A DNA stretch of 34,909 bases, taken from assembly GCA_002238605.1 (NCBI GenBank), contig MPMR01000036.1, positions 1 through 34,909 on the forward strand. The letters are read 5' to 3'. The notes under the pieces were generated by a model. The model did no database searches. It was not told the DNA's origin and saw only the letters and a list, made by a program, of their open reading frames with translations. The DNA comes from BD2-11 clade cluster bacterium bin43 (GTDB lineage Bacteria > Gemmatimonadota > Gemmatimonadetes > Longimicrobiales > Gaopeijiaceae). Position 1 is the first letter of the stretch. Each line of letters opens with the position of its first letter. Of the stretch, positions 14,081-21,770 are shown piece by piece. Position numbers and translations under genes: made by a program.

Positions 14081-15619
14081 CTACCAGAACACCACGTAAA
14101 GCCCCACGGTCAGGATCACCACGACCGCGCCCGCCCACCTTGCCGACGGTGCCGGCTCGAGGTCGACGGCATCGGACTTAGGCAGGGGCCGGGCCGCTTC
14201 CAGCGGCCGGACGCGCGACCCGACGACCATCGCCAGGCTCGAGAGGACGAACGCTCCCGCCGCGGCATTCAGGTACGCCTGCGAGTCGAAGAACACATCG
14301 AGCGCGAGCGTCAGCAGCCCGTACGCCACCGGGCCGATCAGGAGCGCCACGGTCGCCGCCCGCGGCGGGGCCTTGGGCAGGACCATCCCCATGAGGAAGA
14401 CGGCGAGGATGCCCGGCCAGATGAAGTTCCAGACGCGCTGCATGTACTCGTAGATCCCACCGACCGAAGCGAGCTGCGGGGCCAGCAGGCAGCCGATCAC
14501 GACGAAGACGCCGGTCGCGATCCTGCCGATGCGCACCGCCCTGCGCGGCTCGAGCTCCTTCTTCACGACGTGGCGCGAGTAGATGTCCAGCGTGAAGATC
14601 GTGGACGCCGAGTTCAGCATGGAGTCGAGCGAGCTCATCACCGCCCCGAAGAGTGCCGCGAACATGACGCCGCGAAGCCCCGTGGGCAGCAGGTCGGCCA
14701 TGAGCGTCGGATACGCCTGATCTCCGATGGCGATGTCGCCCGCGTAGCGTTGATACGCCGCGATCCCCGGCATCACGATCAGGAACGGGATCAGCAGCTT
14801 GAGGAACGCCGCGAAGATCACGCCCTTCTGGCCCTCGGCCAGGCTCCTCGCGGCCAGCGCCCGCTGGGAGATGAACTGGTTCAGCCCCCAGTACGCGATA
14901 TTGGGGACCCAGATGCCCATGATGTAGATCGTCCACGGCAGCGTCGGATGATCGGCCGGCAGCATCAGGTGGAGCCTGTCCTCGTTCGCGGAGAGGAACG
15001 CGCCGAATCCGCCCACGGCCTCCATGGCCAGGAAGAACAGCACCGCACCGCCCGCGAGCAGCGCGACGCCCTGCAGCATGTCGGACCAGACGACCGCCTT
15101 CAGCCCGCCGTAGATCGTGTAGCCGCCCGCGAGCAGGCCGATAGCCCAGACGCCGGCCGCCAGGTCGAGCCCGAAGATGCTCGTCAGGGCCAGGCTTCCC
15201 GCATAGAGGATTCCGGCCAGCCCCACGACGACGTAGACGATCATCAGGTACGCGGCCATGATGACGCGCGGCGTCGGCCCGAATCGGAACTCGAGGTATT
15301 CGGGCAGCGTGTAGATGCCCGCCTGGAGAAACCTGGGCAGGAGCACGAGGGCGACGAAGACGAGCGCGATGGCCGCAATCCACTCGAAGGCGGCGATGGC
15401 CAGCCCGGTCTGAAACCCCTCGCCGGACATGCCGATGAAGTGCTCGGACGAGATGTTGGAGGCGATCAGCGAGATGCCGATGAGCCACCAGGGCAGGTTG
15501 CGGCCGGCCAGGAAGTAGTCGGCGGTCGTGTCCTCCCTGCGGCCCGCGTAGAGCGACACGCCCACCACGATGCCGAGGAAGACGAGGAACGCGACGAGAT
15601 CGATCCGGTCCAGCGCCAT
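14081..15619 (-). CDS. Sodium:solute symporter (SSS/SGLT family)
   Basis: The 512-residue membrane protein has about 13-14 hydrophobic helices. It shows SSS signatures: RREDTTADYFLAGRNLPWWL after the first helix, SNISSEHFIGMSG in the unwound helix region, GGLKAVVWSDMLQG, and the Na-site segment MSSLDSMLNSASTIFTLDIY. Such proteins import sugars, carboxylates or amino-acid-like solutes with sodium, and the SGLT-like pattern favours sugars or inositol. The exact solute is unknown. The ATG at 15619 lies 3 bp after the stop of the DUF983 gene, so it is the last gene of an operon with SDR and DUF983. Confidence 0.88.
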   Translation of the reverse strand: MALDRIDLVAFLVFLGIVVGVSLYAGRREDTTADYFLAGRNLPWWLIGISLIASNISSEHFIGMSGEGFQTGLAIAAFEWIAAIALVFVALVLLPRFLQAGIYTLPEYLEFRFGPTPRVIMAAYLMIVYVVVGLAGILYAGSLALTSIFGLDLAAGVWAIGLLAGGYTIYGGLKAVVWSDMLQGVALLAGGAVLFFLAMEAVGGFGAFLSANEDRLHLMLPADHPTLPWTIYIMGIWVPNIAYWGLNQFISQRALAARSLAEGQKGVIFAAFLKLLIPFLIVMPGIAAYQRYAGDIAIGDQAYPTLMADLLPTGLRGVMFAALFGAVMSSLDSMLNSASTIFTLDIYSRHVVKKELEPRRAVRIGRIATGVFVVIGCLLAPQLASVGGIYEYMQRVWNFIWPGILAVFLMGMVLPKAPPRAATVALLIGPVAYGLLTLALDVFFDSQAYLNAAAGAFVLSSLAMVVGSRVRPLEAARPLPKSDAVDLEPAPSARWAGAVVVILTVGLYVVFW

Positions 15620-15622
15620 CTT

Positions 15623-15973
15623 CTACCGGGGGTCCAGGAGCTGGTCGCAGTGCATCCAGAGGACGCGCGAGTAGCGGAACAACAGCGGAACCAGCAAGGG
15701 AACCATCGCCGCAATCGCCAGGATGCTCCGATTCGCCGAGAAGCCCGCGAATACCATCAGGAACACGCCGAGCGGCGTGCACAGGGCCAGCCCCAACGCG
15801 TAGCTGAAGTACATCGCCCCGGTGAAATAGCCCGGTTCTCTCTCGTATTCCAGCCGGCAGGAGGGACAAAGAGGATGCATCTTCCAGAGGCTCGCGAAGA
15901 CCGCGCCGTTCAGACAGCGCGGGCACCGGAGCCGGACCACGGCGTGGAGGCGCCTCGGCAGCGTTTCTCTCAT
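15623..15973 (-). CDS. DUF983 family membrane protein
   Basis: Starting at ATG 15973 the protein has 116 residues. Two CxxC pairs near the N-terminus (LRCPRC and PLCPSC) form a small zinc ribbon, followed by REPGYFTGAMYFSYALGLAL and a second hydrophobic helix. This is the whole DUF983 pattern. The function of the family is unknown. An upstream TTG at 16024 would add 17 residues, but neither start has a strong ribosome site, and the ATG fits the usual family start (basic, then the first CxxC). It is placed between an SDR gene and a symporter in one direction. Confidence 0.8.
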   Translation of the reverse strand: MRETLPRRLHAVVRLRCPRCLNGAVFASLWKMHPLCPSCRLEYEREPGYFTGAMYFSYALGLALCTPLGVFLMVFAGFSANRSILAIAAMVPLLVPLLFRYSRVLWMHCDQLLDPR

Positions 15974-16030
15974 GGACGGGGGACGGGGCGGCACGCGATC
16001 GTGCGGGACCTGGAGCAGGGCCAACGAGCC

Positions 16031-16825
16031 TCAGGACCGACCTGAGGGCGGCGTGTACCTTCCGTCGATCGCCGTCCAGCCGCCGTCCGCGAACAGGACC
16101 GAGCCGGTCACGTAGCTGGCGGCGTCCGAAGCGAGGAAGACCGTCGGGCCGGCCATCTCGCGGGCGCTGCCCCAGCGGTCGAGGATGTTGCGCGCGGCGT
16201 AGGCGCCGTACCAGTCCGGGTGGTCCTTGATGGGGCTCGTGAGCGGCGTGTCGATCACGCCCGGCGCGACCGCGTTGACCCGCACCCCGCGGGGCCCGAG
16301 TTCGGCCGCGGCGACGCGCACCATCTGCACGATCCCCGCCTTGGTGGCGGCGTACATGCTCTGGCCCGGCTCGACCACCACGGACCGGATCGAACTGAAG
16401 AGGATGATGGACCCCGAGCCCTGCGCGCTCATGATCCGGCCCGCCGACTGGATGACGTGCGCGCCGCCCTTGAGGTTGAGGCCCAGGACGCGGTCGATCT
16501 CCTCGTCCGTGTAGTCGAGGAGGGGCTTTCGCACGTTGACTCCGGGGGTGCAGACCACGACGTCGAGCGATCCGCGGGCGGCCGTGATGTCCTCGAACGC
16601 GCCGGTGACCGCCGCGCCGTCCATGATGTCCAGGTGCGCGGAGGCGGCCTCGCCCCCGGCCGCGCGGATGGTCGTAGCGGCGTGGGCGGCCGCGGCCGCG
16701 TCGATGTCGAGGCAGGACACGTGCGCGCCCGCCTCCGCGCATCCGATCGCGACGGCTTCGCCGATGCCGGAGCCGCCTCCTACAACTGCGGCCGCACGTC
16801 CGTCAAGGCTGAACATCGTGGTCAT
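16031..16825 (-). CDS. Short-chain dehydrogenase/reductase (SDR)
   Basis: The 264-residue protein is a classical SDR. Its cofactor motif is GGGSGIGEA near residue 15, its central segment is VVVCTPGVNVRKPL (where most members have NAG), its catalytic Ser is in FSSIRSVV, its YAATKAG holds the catalytic Tyr-xxx-Lys, and it has RVNAVAPGVIDTPL. The C-terminus DAASYVTGSVLFADGGWT is typical of the fabG-like branch. An acidic residue after the second strand (LDID) favours NAD over NADP. Start 16825 has GAGGA seven bases upstream, whereas the longer in-frame start at 16870 would enter the 22-bp repeats. It oxidises or reduces an unknown alcohol or ketone, perhaps the solute brought in by the symporter of the same operon. 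Confidence 0.88.
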   Translation of the reverse strand: MTTMFSLDGRAAAVVGGGSGIGEAVAIGCAEAGAHVSCLDIDAAAAAHAATTIRAAGGEAASAHLDIMDGAAVTGAFEDITAARGSLDVVVCTPGVNVRKPLLDYTDEEIDRVLGLNLKGGAHVIQSAGRIMSAQGSGSIILFSSIRSVVVEPGQSMYAATKAGIVQMVRVAAAELGPRGVRVNAVAPGVIDTPLTSPIKDHPDWYGAYAARNILDRWGSAREMAGPTVFLASDAASYVTGSVLFADGGWTAIDGRYTPPSGRS

Positions 16826-16853
16826 GGGGAATCCTCGCAGGGTTTTGTGTGAT

Positions 16854-16897
16854 GTCGGGGTGGGGCACAATGTTAGTCGGGGCGGCGCACAATGTTA
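16854..16897. repeat. 22-bp tandem direct repeat in a divergent promoter region
   Basis: Two units, 16854-16875 and 16876-16897, both start GTCGGGG and end CACAATGTTA, with two mismatches in 22 bases. They lie between the divergent SDR gene (start 16825) and the M20 peptidase gene (start 17024). Two head-to-tail sites two helical turns apart suit cooperative binding of a regulator shared by both operons. A simple slippage duplication is the alternative. Confidence 0.6.
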
Positions 16898-17023
16898 ACC
16901 GTCACGCCCGCCGGCAGCCCGGTCGCCCGAAGTCCCGGGCGGGCGGGACCCGGGGCTCACGGGCGCCCCATACGCCCCGCGCCCCGCCTCCCTTCCCTCC
17001 AGCCGTCGACCCCGGAGACCCGC

Positions 17024-18319
17024 ATGCACCACCCAGGCCCGTCGCCCCGCATCCGCCGGGAGGACCGCGTCCTCGCCGAAGTGGAAGCCGCGCGCGACGA
17101 GATCGTGGCCTTCACGGCGGAGATGATCCGGATCCCGACGGTGAACCCGCCGGGCGCGTGCTACCGCGACTGCGCCGAGCTGATCGGCCGGCGGTTGCGC
17201 GCGACGGGCCTGGCGGTGGAGTACCTGGAGGCCGAGGGGCGCCCCGAACACACCGCCGACTACCCAAGGGTGAACGTGCTCGGGCGGGGACCGGCCGTTC
17301 CGGGACGCCCGCGGCTCCACCTGAACGGCCACTTCGACGTGGTTCCGCCGGGGGAGGGCTGGACGGTCGACCCGTTCGCGGGCGTGGTGCGCGACGGGCG
17401 CATCTACGGGAGGGGCGCCTCGGACATGAAGTCGGGAATCGCCGCCGCCGTCTTCGCGGTCGAAGCTCTGCGGCGGGCCGGCGCCGAACTCGAGGGAGCC
17501 ATCGACATCAGCGCCACCGTCGACGAGGAGAGCGGCGGTTTCGCCGGCGTGGCGCACCTGTGCGAAGCCGGGATCATCTCGAGCGACCACACCAGCTACG
17601 CCATCATCCCCGAGCCGTTCGGGCCCGCCCGTGTGTGTCTGGGACACCGGGGCGTATACTGGTTCGACATCATCGCGCACGGGCGCGTGGCGCACGGCAG
17701 CATGAGCCATCTCGGGCGCAGCGCCATCGAGGACATGGGCGCCCTCCTGGAAGCCGTCCGGACCCGGCTCGTCCCCGAGCTCGCAACCCGCATTTCAGCG
17801 CTGCCCATCGTGCCGGAGCCCTCCCGGCGCCCTTCTCTCAACGTCAACGCGATCGCCGGCGGCCAGGCCGGCGAGGGAACCCAGTCGCCCTGTGTGGCCG
17901 ACCGCTGCGTCGCCACCTTCGACCGCCGCTTCATCCCCGAGGAACCCTTCGAACAGGTCCGCGGCGAAATCGCGCGCCTGGTCGGATCGGTGGAGGACGA
18001 CGACCCCGGACGCCGTTTCACGATCGAGGAGCTCATGGTGGTCCACCCGACCGCCGCGCCGCCCGCATCGCCGCTCGTGGCCGCCGTGAGCCGCGCGGTG
18101 GAAACGGTAGGCGGCCGCCCCGCGGAGCTCGTGGCCAGTCCCGGGACCTACGACCAGAAGCACTTCGCCCGCATCGCCGGCATCGAGCACTGCGTAGCCT
18201 ACGGGCCGGGGCCGCTCGAGGAGGCCCACCAGCCGGACGAATCCTGCTCCGTCGACGACCTCGTGGCGAGCACGCAGGTGCTGGCGCTGGCGGCGCTGGA
18301 GCTCGTGGGCTCCGGGTAG
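17024..18319 (+). CDS. M20 family metallopeptidase (ArgE/DapE-like)
   Basis: ATG 17024 (GGAG at 17014-17017) gives 431 residues. Metal ligands and catalytic residues of the M20 family are visible: HLNGHFDVVP (first His and Asp), GRGASDMKSG (bridging Asp), DEESGG (catalytic and metal Glu pair) and, near the C-terminus, EEAHQPDES (last His). The middle contains a lid/dimerisation domain starting near GVYWFDIIAHG. Such two-zinc enzymes hydrolyse N-acyl amino acids or small peptides, and ArgE, DapE and carboxypeptidase G2 cannot be separated here. It has no signal peptide, so it is cytoplasmic. It is divergent from the SDR operon across the tandem repeat and convergent with the LuxR regulator. 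Confidence 0.88.
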   Translation: MHHPGPSPRIRREDRVLAEVEAARDEIVAFTAEMIRIPTVNPPGACYRDCAELIGRRLRATGLAVEYLEAEGRPEHTADYPRVNVLGRGPAVPGRPRLHLNGHFDVVPPGEGWTVDPFAGVVRDGRIYGRGASDMKSGIAAAVFAVEALRRAGAELEGAIDISATVDEESGGFAGVAHLCEAGIISSDHTSYAIIPEPFGPARVCLGHRGVYWFDIIAHGRVAHGSMSHLGRSAIEDMGALLEAVRTRLVPELATRISALPIVPEPSRRPSLNVNAIAGGQAGEGTQSPCVADRCVATFDRRFIPEEPFEQVRGEIARLVGSVEDDDPGRRFTIEELMVVHPTAAPPASPLVAAVSRAVETVGGRPAELVASPGTYDQKHFARIAGIEHCVAYGPGPLEEAHQPDESCSVDDLVASTQVLALAALELVGSG

Positions 18320-18341
18320 GCCGCTCGTCGTCCGAGGGGGG

Positions 18342-19094
18342 TCAGCCTGGTTCCCGGGCTCGCTCCTCCACTGCTGCAGCAGCGGTCGGATCGGGCTCGG
18401 AATGTGGGCGGATTGAGCCGGAGTTGGTTCGCGTACGTCGGGAGCGATACCGGGGAAAGCCGTCCAGCGACAAAACGCGTCGCATCAGCTCCGCCTGACC
18501 CGATATGCCCTGCTTGCGGAAGATCCGGTTGAGGTGCCAGCGGACGGTGCCTTCGCTGCGCCCCGTGCGCACGGCGATGTCGCGCACGCGTTCCCCGGCA
18601 GCCACCATCGTCGCCAACTGGCTCTCGGCGGGTGTGAGGCCCAGGGCCGCCCGCACGACTTCGACGTCGATCCTGGGCTGGCTTTCAGGGTCGGCGACCA
18701 ACACGACTACGGCCACCTGCTGCGGCCCGGGTTTCCGCTGGTGCGCGGACACGGGGACGATATGGACCACCAGCCGGGTTGGAACCGACGATCGCGCGAT
18801 GGTCATCGAGCCGGACGACCCGGGGCCGCCCGGGGAGGGAGCCGCACGCGCCAGCAATCGCTGCAGCTCCCTGTTGTCCCGCGACGCCGTGGCGCTCAGG
18901 AGGCCATCCACACCGCACAGACCCTCGTCGCGCCGCAGGAGGCGGCGCGCCCGATCGTTCGCCGCCACGATCCGCCCCTGCCGATTCAGTTGGATGACGC
19001 CGAAGCGGCTGCCCGCGAGCAGCGCGGAGCGTGAACTGCTCGGCGCGGGCCCGTACGCAGTGTCGCCTGAGTCGGAGTCCTGGGCCTGGGTCAT
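18342..19094 (-). CDS. PAS-LuxR family transcriptional regulator
   Basis: From ATG 19094 (GAGGTG upstream) the protein has 250 residues. The N-terminal half holds a PAS-like fold (FGVIQLNRQGRIVAANDRAR). The C-terminal part is a LuxR-type helix-turn-helix: LTPAESQLATMVAAGERVRD followed by IAVRTGRSEGTVRWHLNRIF. The Arg-rich tail after the HTH is longer than usual. There is no receiver domain, so it is probably controlled by a ligand or by partner binding through the PAS part. A longer form starting at 19202 is possible, but its GGGG ribosome site touches the ATG. It is divergent from the kinase-regulator fusion gene, with an AT-rich, palindrome-containing gap of about 180-290 bp between them. 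Confidence 0.82.
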   Translation of the reverse strand: MTQAQDSDSGDTAYGPAPSSSRSALLAGSRFGVIQLNRQGRIVAANDRARRLLRRDEGLCGVDGLLSATASRDNRELQRLLARAAPSPGGPGSSGSMTIARSSVPTRLVVHIVPVSAHQRKPGPQQVAVVVLVADPESQPRIDVEVVRAALGLTPAESQLATMVAAGERVRDIAVRTGRSEGTVRWHLNRIFRKQGISGQAELMRRVLSLDGFPRYRSRRTRTNSGSIRPHSEPDPTAAAAVEERAREPG

Positions 19095-19202
19095 GGCAAG
19101 CACCTCGCCCCACGGCAGGAGTGCGATCCCGCGGGCAGGGTCTCGAGGCCCCGCAGGCCGCCTGGGCAGCATCTCGAACGTGATCCGCCCAATTCTGAAC
19201 AT

Positions 19203-19386
19203 CCCCTTAATCTAGCGAGATTAGTATGTCCAACGTGTGTTCAAATGTGCTATTATCATGTTGATATCATGATACATGGGTAAATTTATCACGAATGCCC
19301 CGGACCGGCACCCAACCGCGAACCCGGAATCGCCGCCGGACCAGCGCCGCGCGGGTGGCGGTGCATGAGCAGGGAAGGGAGAGCCC
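19203..19386. promoter_or_regulatory. AT-rich divergent control region with TATCATGATA palindrome
   Basis: In GC-rich surroundings, about 19225-19295 is clearly AT-rich. A perfect 10-bp palindrome TATCATGATA stands at 19265-19274, preceded by a second TATCATG at 19254-19260. TTGATA (19261-19266) could be a -35 hexamer, but no well-spaced -10 was found. The region divides the LuxR gene (minus) from the kinase-regulator gene (plus) and is the natural place for control of both. Confidence 0.45.
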
Positions 19387-21720
19387 GTGGCCGACGTCAA
19401 CGAACTCAGACGCGAGAACAGGGCATTGCGGGACCGGTTCGTTCGGCTGAGCAGCGCCGTCCTGCGCATCAACTCAAGCCTCGACCTGGCCATCGTGCTG
19501 CAGGAGGTCGTCGACAGCGCCCGCGCGCTGACCGCCGCCCGCCTGGGCGTAATTACGACGATCGACAAGCAGGGGCAGCTTCGGGACTTCCTGACCTCCG
19601 GCTTCGCCCTCGACAAGCAGCGGACGATGACGGCGTGGCCCGACGGGCTGCGGCTCTTCGAGCATCTTCGGGACCATCGGGAGCCATTTCGGCTCTCGGA
19701 TTTCCCCGGTCACCTCAGGTCGCGCGGCTTCCGCCCGGCTCCGTGGGTTCCGAGAACGATGCAGGGAGCTCCGATGTACCACCGGGGCGAACATCTCGGT
19801 CACTTCTTCCTCGGAGAGAAGGAGGACGGCGAGGCGTTCACGGCTGGCGACGAGGAGATCCTGACCCTCTTCGCCTCGCAGGCGGCCACGGCGATCGCGA
19901 ACGCTCGCGCGCACCGCGAGGTCGAGCGGGCGCGCGCCGACCTGGAGGCCCTCGTGGAAACCGCGCCGGTGGGCGTAGTGGTGTTCGACGCCAGGACGGG
20001 TCGTATGGTGTCGGTCAACCGGGACGTGGAGCGGATCGTCGAGGGTATCCGTACTCCCGGCTGTCCGCCGGAGCAGCTTCTGGAAGCGATGACGTGCCGG
20101 AACGGGGATGGACGGGAGTTCTCCCTCGCAGAGCTCTCCCTGGCCGCGCAGTTCGAGACCGACACCGCGGTGCGTGCCGAGAAGATCGAGCTCTCGGTGC
20201 CCGACGGCCGGCGCGTCCGCACGCTCATCAACGCGACACCGATCCCTGCCGAGTCGGGGGAGGTCGTCTCGGTAGTTGTGACCATGCAGGACCTGGCACC
20301 GCTCGACGAACTGGGACGGCAGCGGGCGGAGTTCCTCCGCATGGTCGGCCACGAGCTCCGTGCCCCGCTCACGTCCATCAAGGGTTCGGCCGCAACCGTT
20401 CTCGAGGCCTCTCCGGTTCCGTCCCGGGCCGAGATGCTCCAGTTCTTTCGCCTCATCAACGGCCAGGCCAACCACATGAGGGGCCTCATCGCCAACCTGC
20501 TTGACGCGGGGAGCATCGAGGCAGGCACGCTCACCGTGGCACCCGAGCCCGCCAACGTGGCCTCGCTCGTGGAACAGGCCCGGACGACCTTCCTGAGCGG
20601 CGGCGGCCGACACCCCGTCCTCATCGACCTCCCGCCGGACCTTCCGTGGGCGATGGCCGACCCCGAGCGAATCGTACAGGTGCTCATCAACCTCTTCTCC
20701 AACGCGGGGCGCCACGCCCCGGAGTCGTCCCCGATCCAGGTGGGGGCGGTGCGCGACGGCACGCACCTCGCAGTCTCGGTCTCGGACCAGGGACGGGGGA
20801 TTGCACCCGAGCAGCTCCCGCACCTCTTCCGGAAGCGCGTCGACCTTGCGGGAGGCCCCGGGCTGGACCTGACGATCTGCAAGGGCCTCGTGGAAGCACA
20901 TGGCGGACGTATTCGCGCCGAGAGCGGAGGCCCCGGGCTGGGCGCGCGCTTCACCTTTACCCTCCCCGTGGCCGTTGAGCCCGCGGTCGCTTCCCCGCAG
21001 AGCCAGAGGCAACTGACCTCTGAAGGGCACGAGCCCACGCGCGTACTCGTGGTCGACGACGACCCGCTGACGCTGCGCCTTGTGCGCGACGCTCTCGCGA
21101 CGGCGGGTTACGCTTCGGTGATGACGGGTGACCCGCAGGAGCTGTCGCGCCTGATCCGGACCGAGCAGCCCGAGCTTGTCGTCCTTGACCTGATGCTGCC
21201 CGGCACGGACGGCATCGAATTGATGGAGCGGATCCCGGAGCTCGCAGACCTGCCGGTCATCATCATCTCCGGCTACCGCGGGGACGAAACCATCGCGAAG
21301 GCGCTGGAACTCGGCGCGGCCGACTACATCGTCAAGCCTTTTTCGGCAACGGAGCTGGTGGCCAGGGTACGGGCGGCGCTGCGACGGCAGACCGTGCCCG
21401 AGTCGTTCGAGTTGGACGAGCTCCGCATCCACTACGGCCAGCACCGGGTGACCCTGGCGGGTCGCGCGGTGAAGGTGACGGCCACGGAGTACATGGTGCT
21501 GCGCGTGCTCGCGCGCAACGCGGGGCGGGTGACGACCTACGCGATGCTGCTGCGCCAGGTGTGGGGTCGGCGCGGCGGAGGCAACCTGGGGCCGGTGCGC
21601 ACGATCGTGAAAAAGCTCCGCAGGAAGCTCGGCGACGACGCGGCCGAGCCAGCCTACATCCTCACGCAGCGCGGCGTCGGCTACCGCATGCCCGGGCCGG
21701 GCACCCGGGAAACCGGTTGA
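19387..21720 (+). CDS. One-chain two-component system: GAF-PAS-kinase-receiver-winged helix
   Basis: The GTG start at 19387 follows GGGAG and gives 777 soluble residues with no membrane helix. Domains in order are a GAF sensor (about 20-185), a PAS domain (about 185-310), and a dimerisation/phosphoacceptor domain with H322 in MVGHELRAPLTSIKG. An HATPase follows (N-box VLINLFSNAGRH, then DQGRGI and GGPGLDLTICKGLVEAHGG). A receiver comes next (VLVVDDDP, acceptor D601 in VVLDLMLPG, Lys in YIVKPF). An OmpR-type winged helix ends the protein (VTATEYMVLRVLARN to LTQRGVGYRM). Phosphate would pass from H322 to D601 in the same chain and act on DNA directly. The G2 box reads GLDL where GLGL is usual. 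A hairpin overlaps the stop. Confidence 0.9.
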   Translation: MADVNELRRENRALRDRFVRLSSAVLRINSSLDLAIVLQEVVDSARALTAARLGVITTIDKQGQLRDFLTSGFALDKQRTMTAWPDGLRLFEHLRDHREPFRLSDFPGHLRSRGFRPAPWVPRTMQGAPMYHRGEHLGHFFLGEKEDGEAFTAGDEEILTLFASQAATAIANARAHREVERARADLEALVETAPVGVVVFDARTGRMVSVNRDVERIVEGIRTPGCPPEQLLEAMTCRNGDGREFSLAELSLAAQFETDTAVRAEKIELSVPDGRRVRTLINATPIPAESGEVVSVVVTMQDLAPLDELGRQRAEFLRMVGHELRAPLTSIKGSAATVLEASPVPSRAEMLQFFRLINGQANHMRGLIANLLDAGSIEAGTLTVAPEPANVASLVEQARTTFLSGGGRHPVLIDLPPDLPWAMADPERIVQVLINLFSNAGRHAPESSPIQVGAVRDGTHLAVSVSDQGRGIAPEQLPHLFRKRVDLAGGPGLDLTICKGLVEAHGGRIRAESGGPGLGARFTFTLPVAVEPAVASPQSQRQLTSEGHEPTRVLVVDDDPLTLRLVRDALATAGYASVMTGDPQELSRLIRTEQPELVVLDLMLPGTDGIELMERIPELADLPVIIISGYRGDETIAKALELGAADYIVKPFSATELVARVRAALRRQTVPESFELDELRIHYGQHRVTLAGRAVKVTATEYMVLRVLARNAGRVTTYAMLLRQVWGRRGGGNLGPVRTIVKKLRRKLGDDAAEPAYILTQRGVGYRMPGPGTRETG

Positions 21721-21757
21721 GGCTCCGGCAGATCGCAAGCGCCTGCCGGAGCCTCAA
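21717..21757. terminator. Bidirectional hairpin between convergent genes
   Basis: Perfect 15-bp arms (21717-21731 and 21743-21757) enclose an 11-base loop. The left arm contains the stop codon of the kinase-regulator gene. It stands between that gene (plus) and the FN3-barrel gene (minus, stop at 21771). The strong GC stem followed on the plus strand by CCTTCCATCCCTTTT suits a terminator, although the T-rich tail is weak. It could serve both directions. Confidence 0.7.
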
Positions 21758-21770
21758 CCTTCCATCCCTT

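Noticed and set aside
13388-16045. Very long plus-strand open frame (885 codons) across the PQQ end, symporter and DUF983 genes
   Set aside because: It is the antisense shadow of well-supported minus-strand genes in GC-rich DNA. Its translation is a low-complexity Arg/Asp/His-rich text without any domain.
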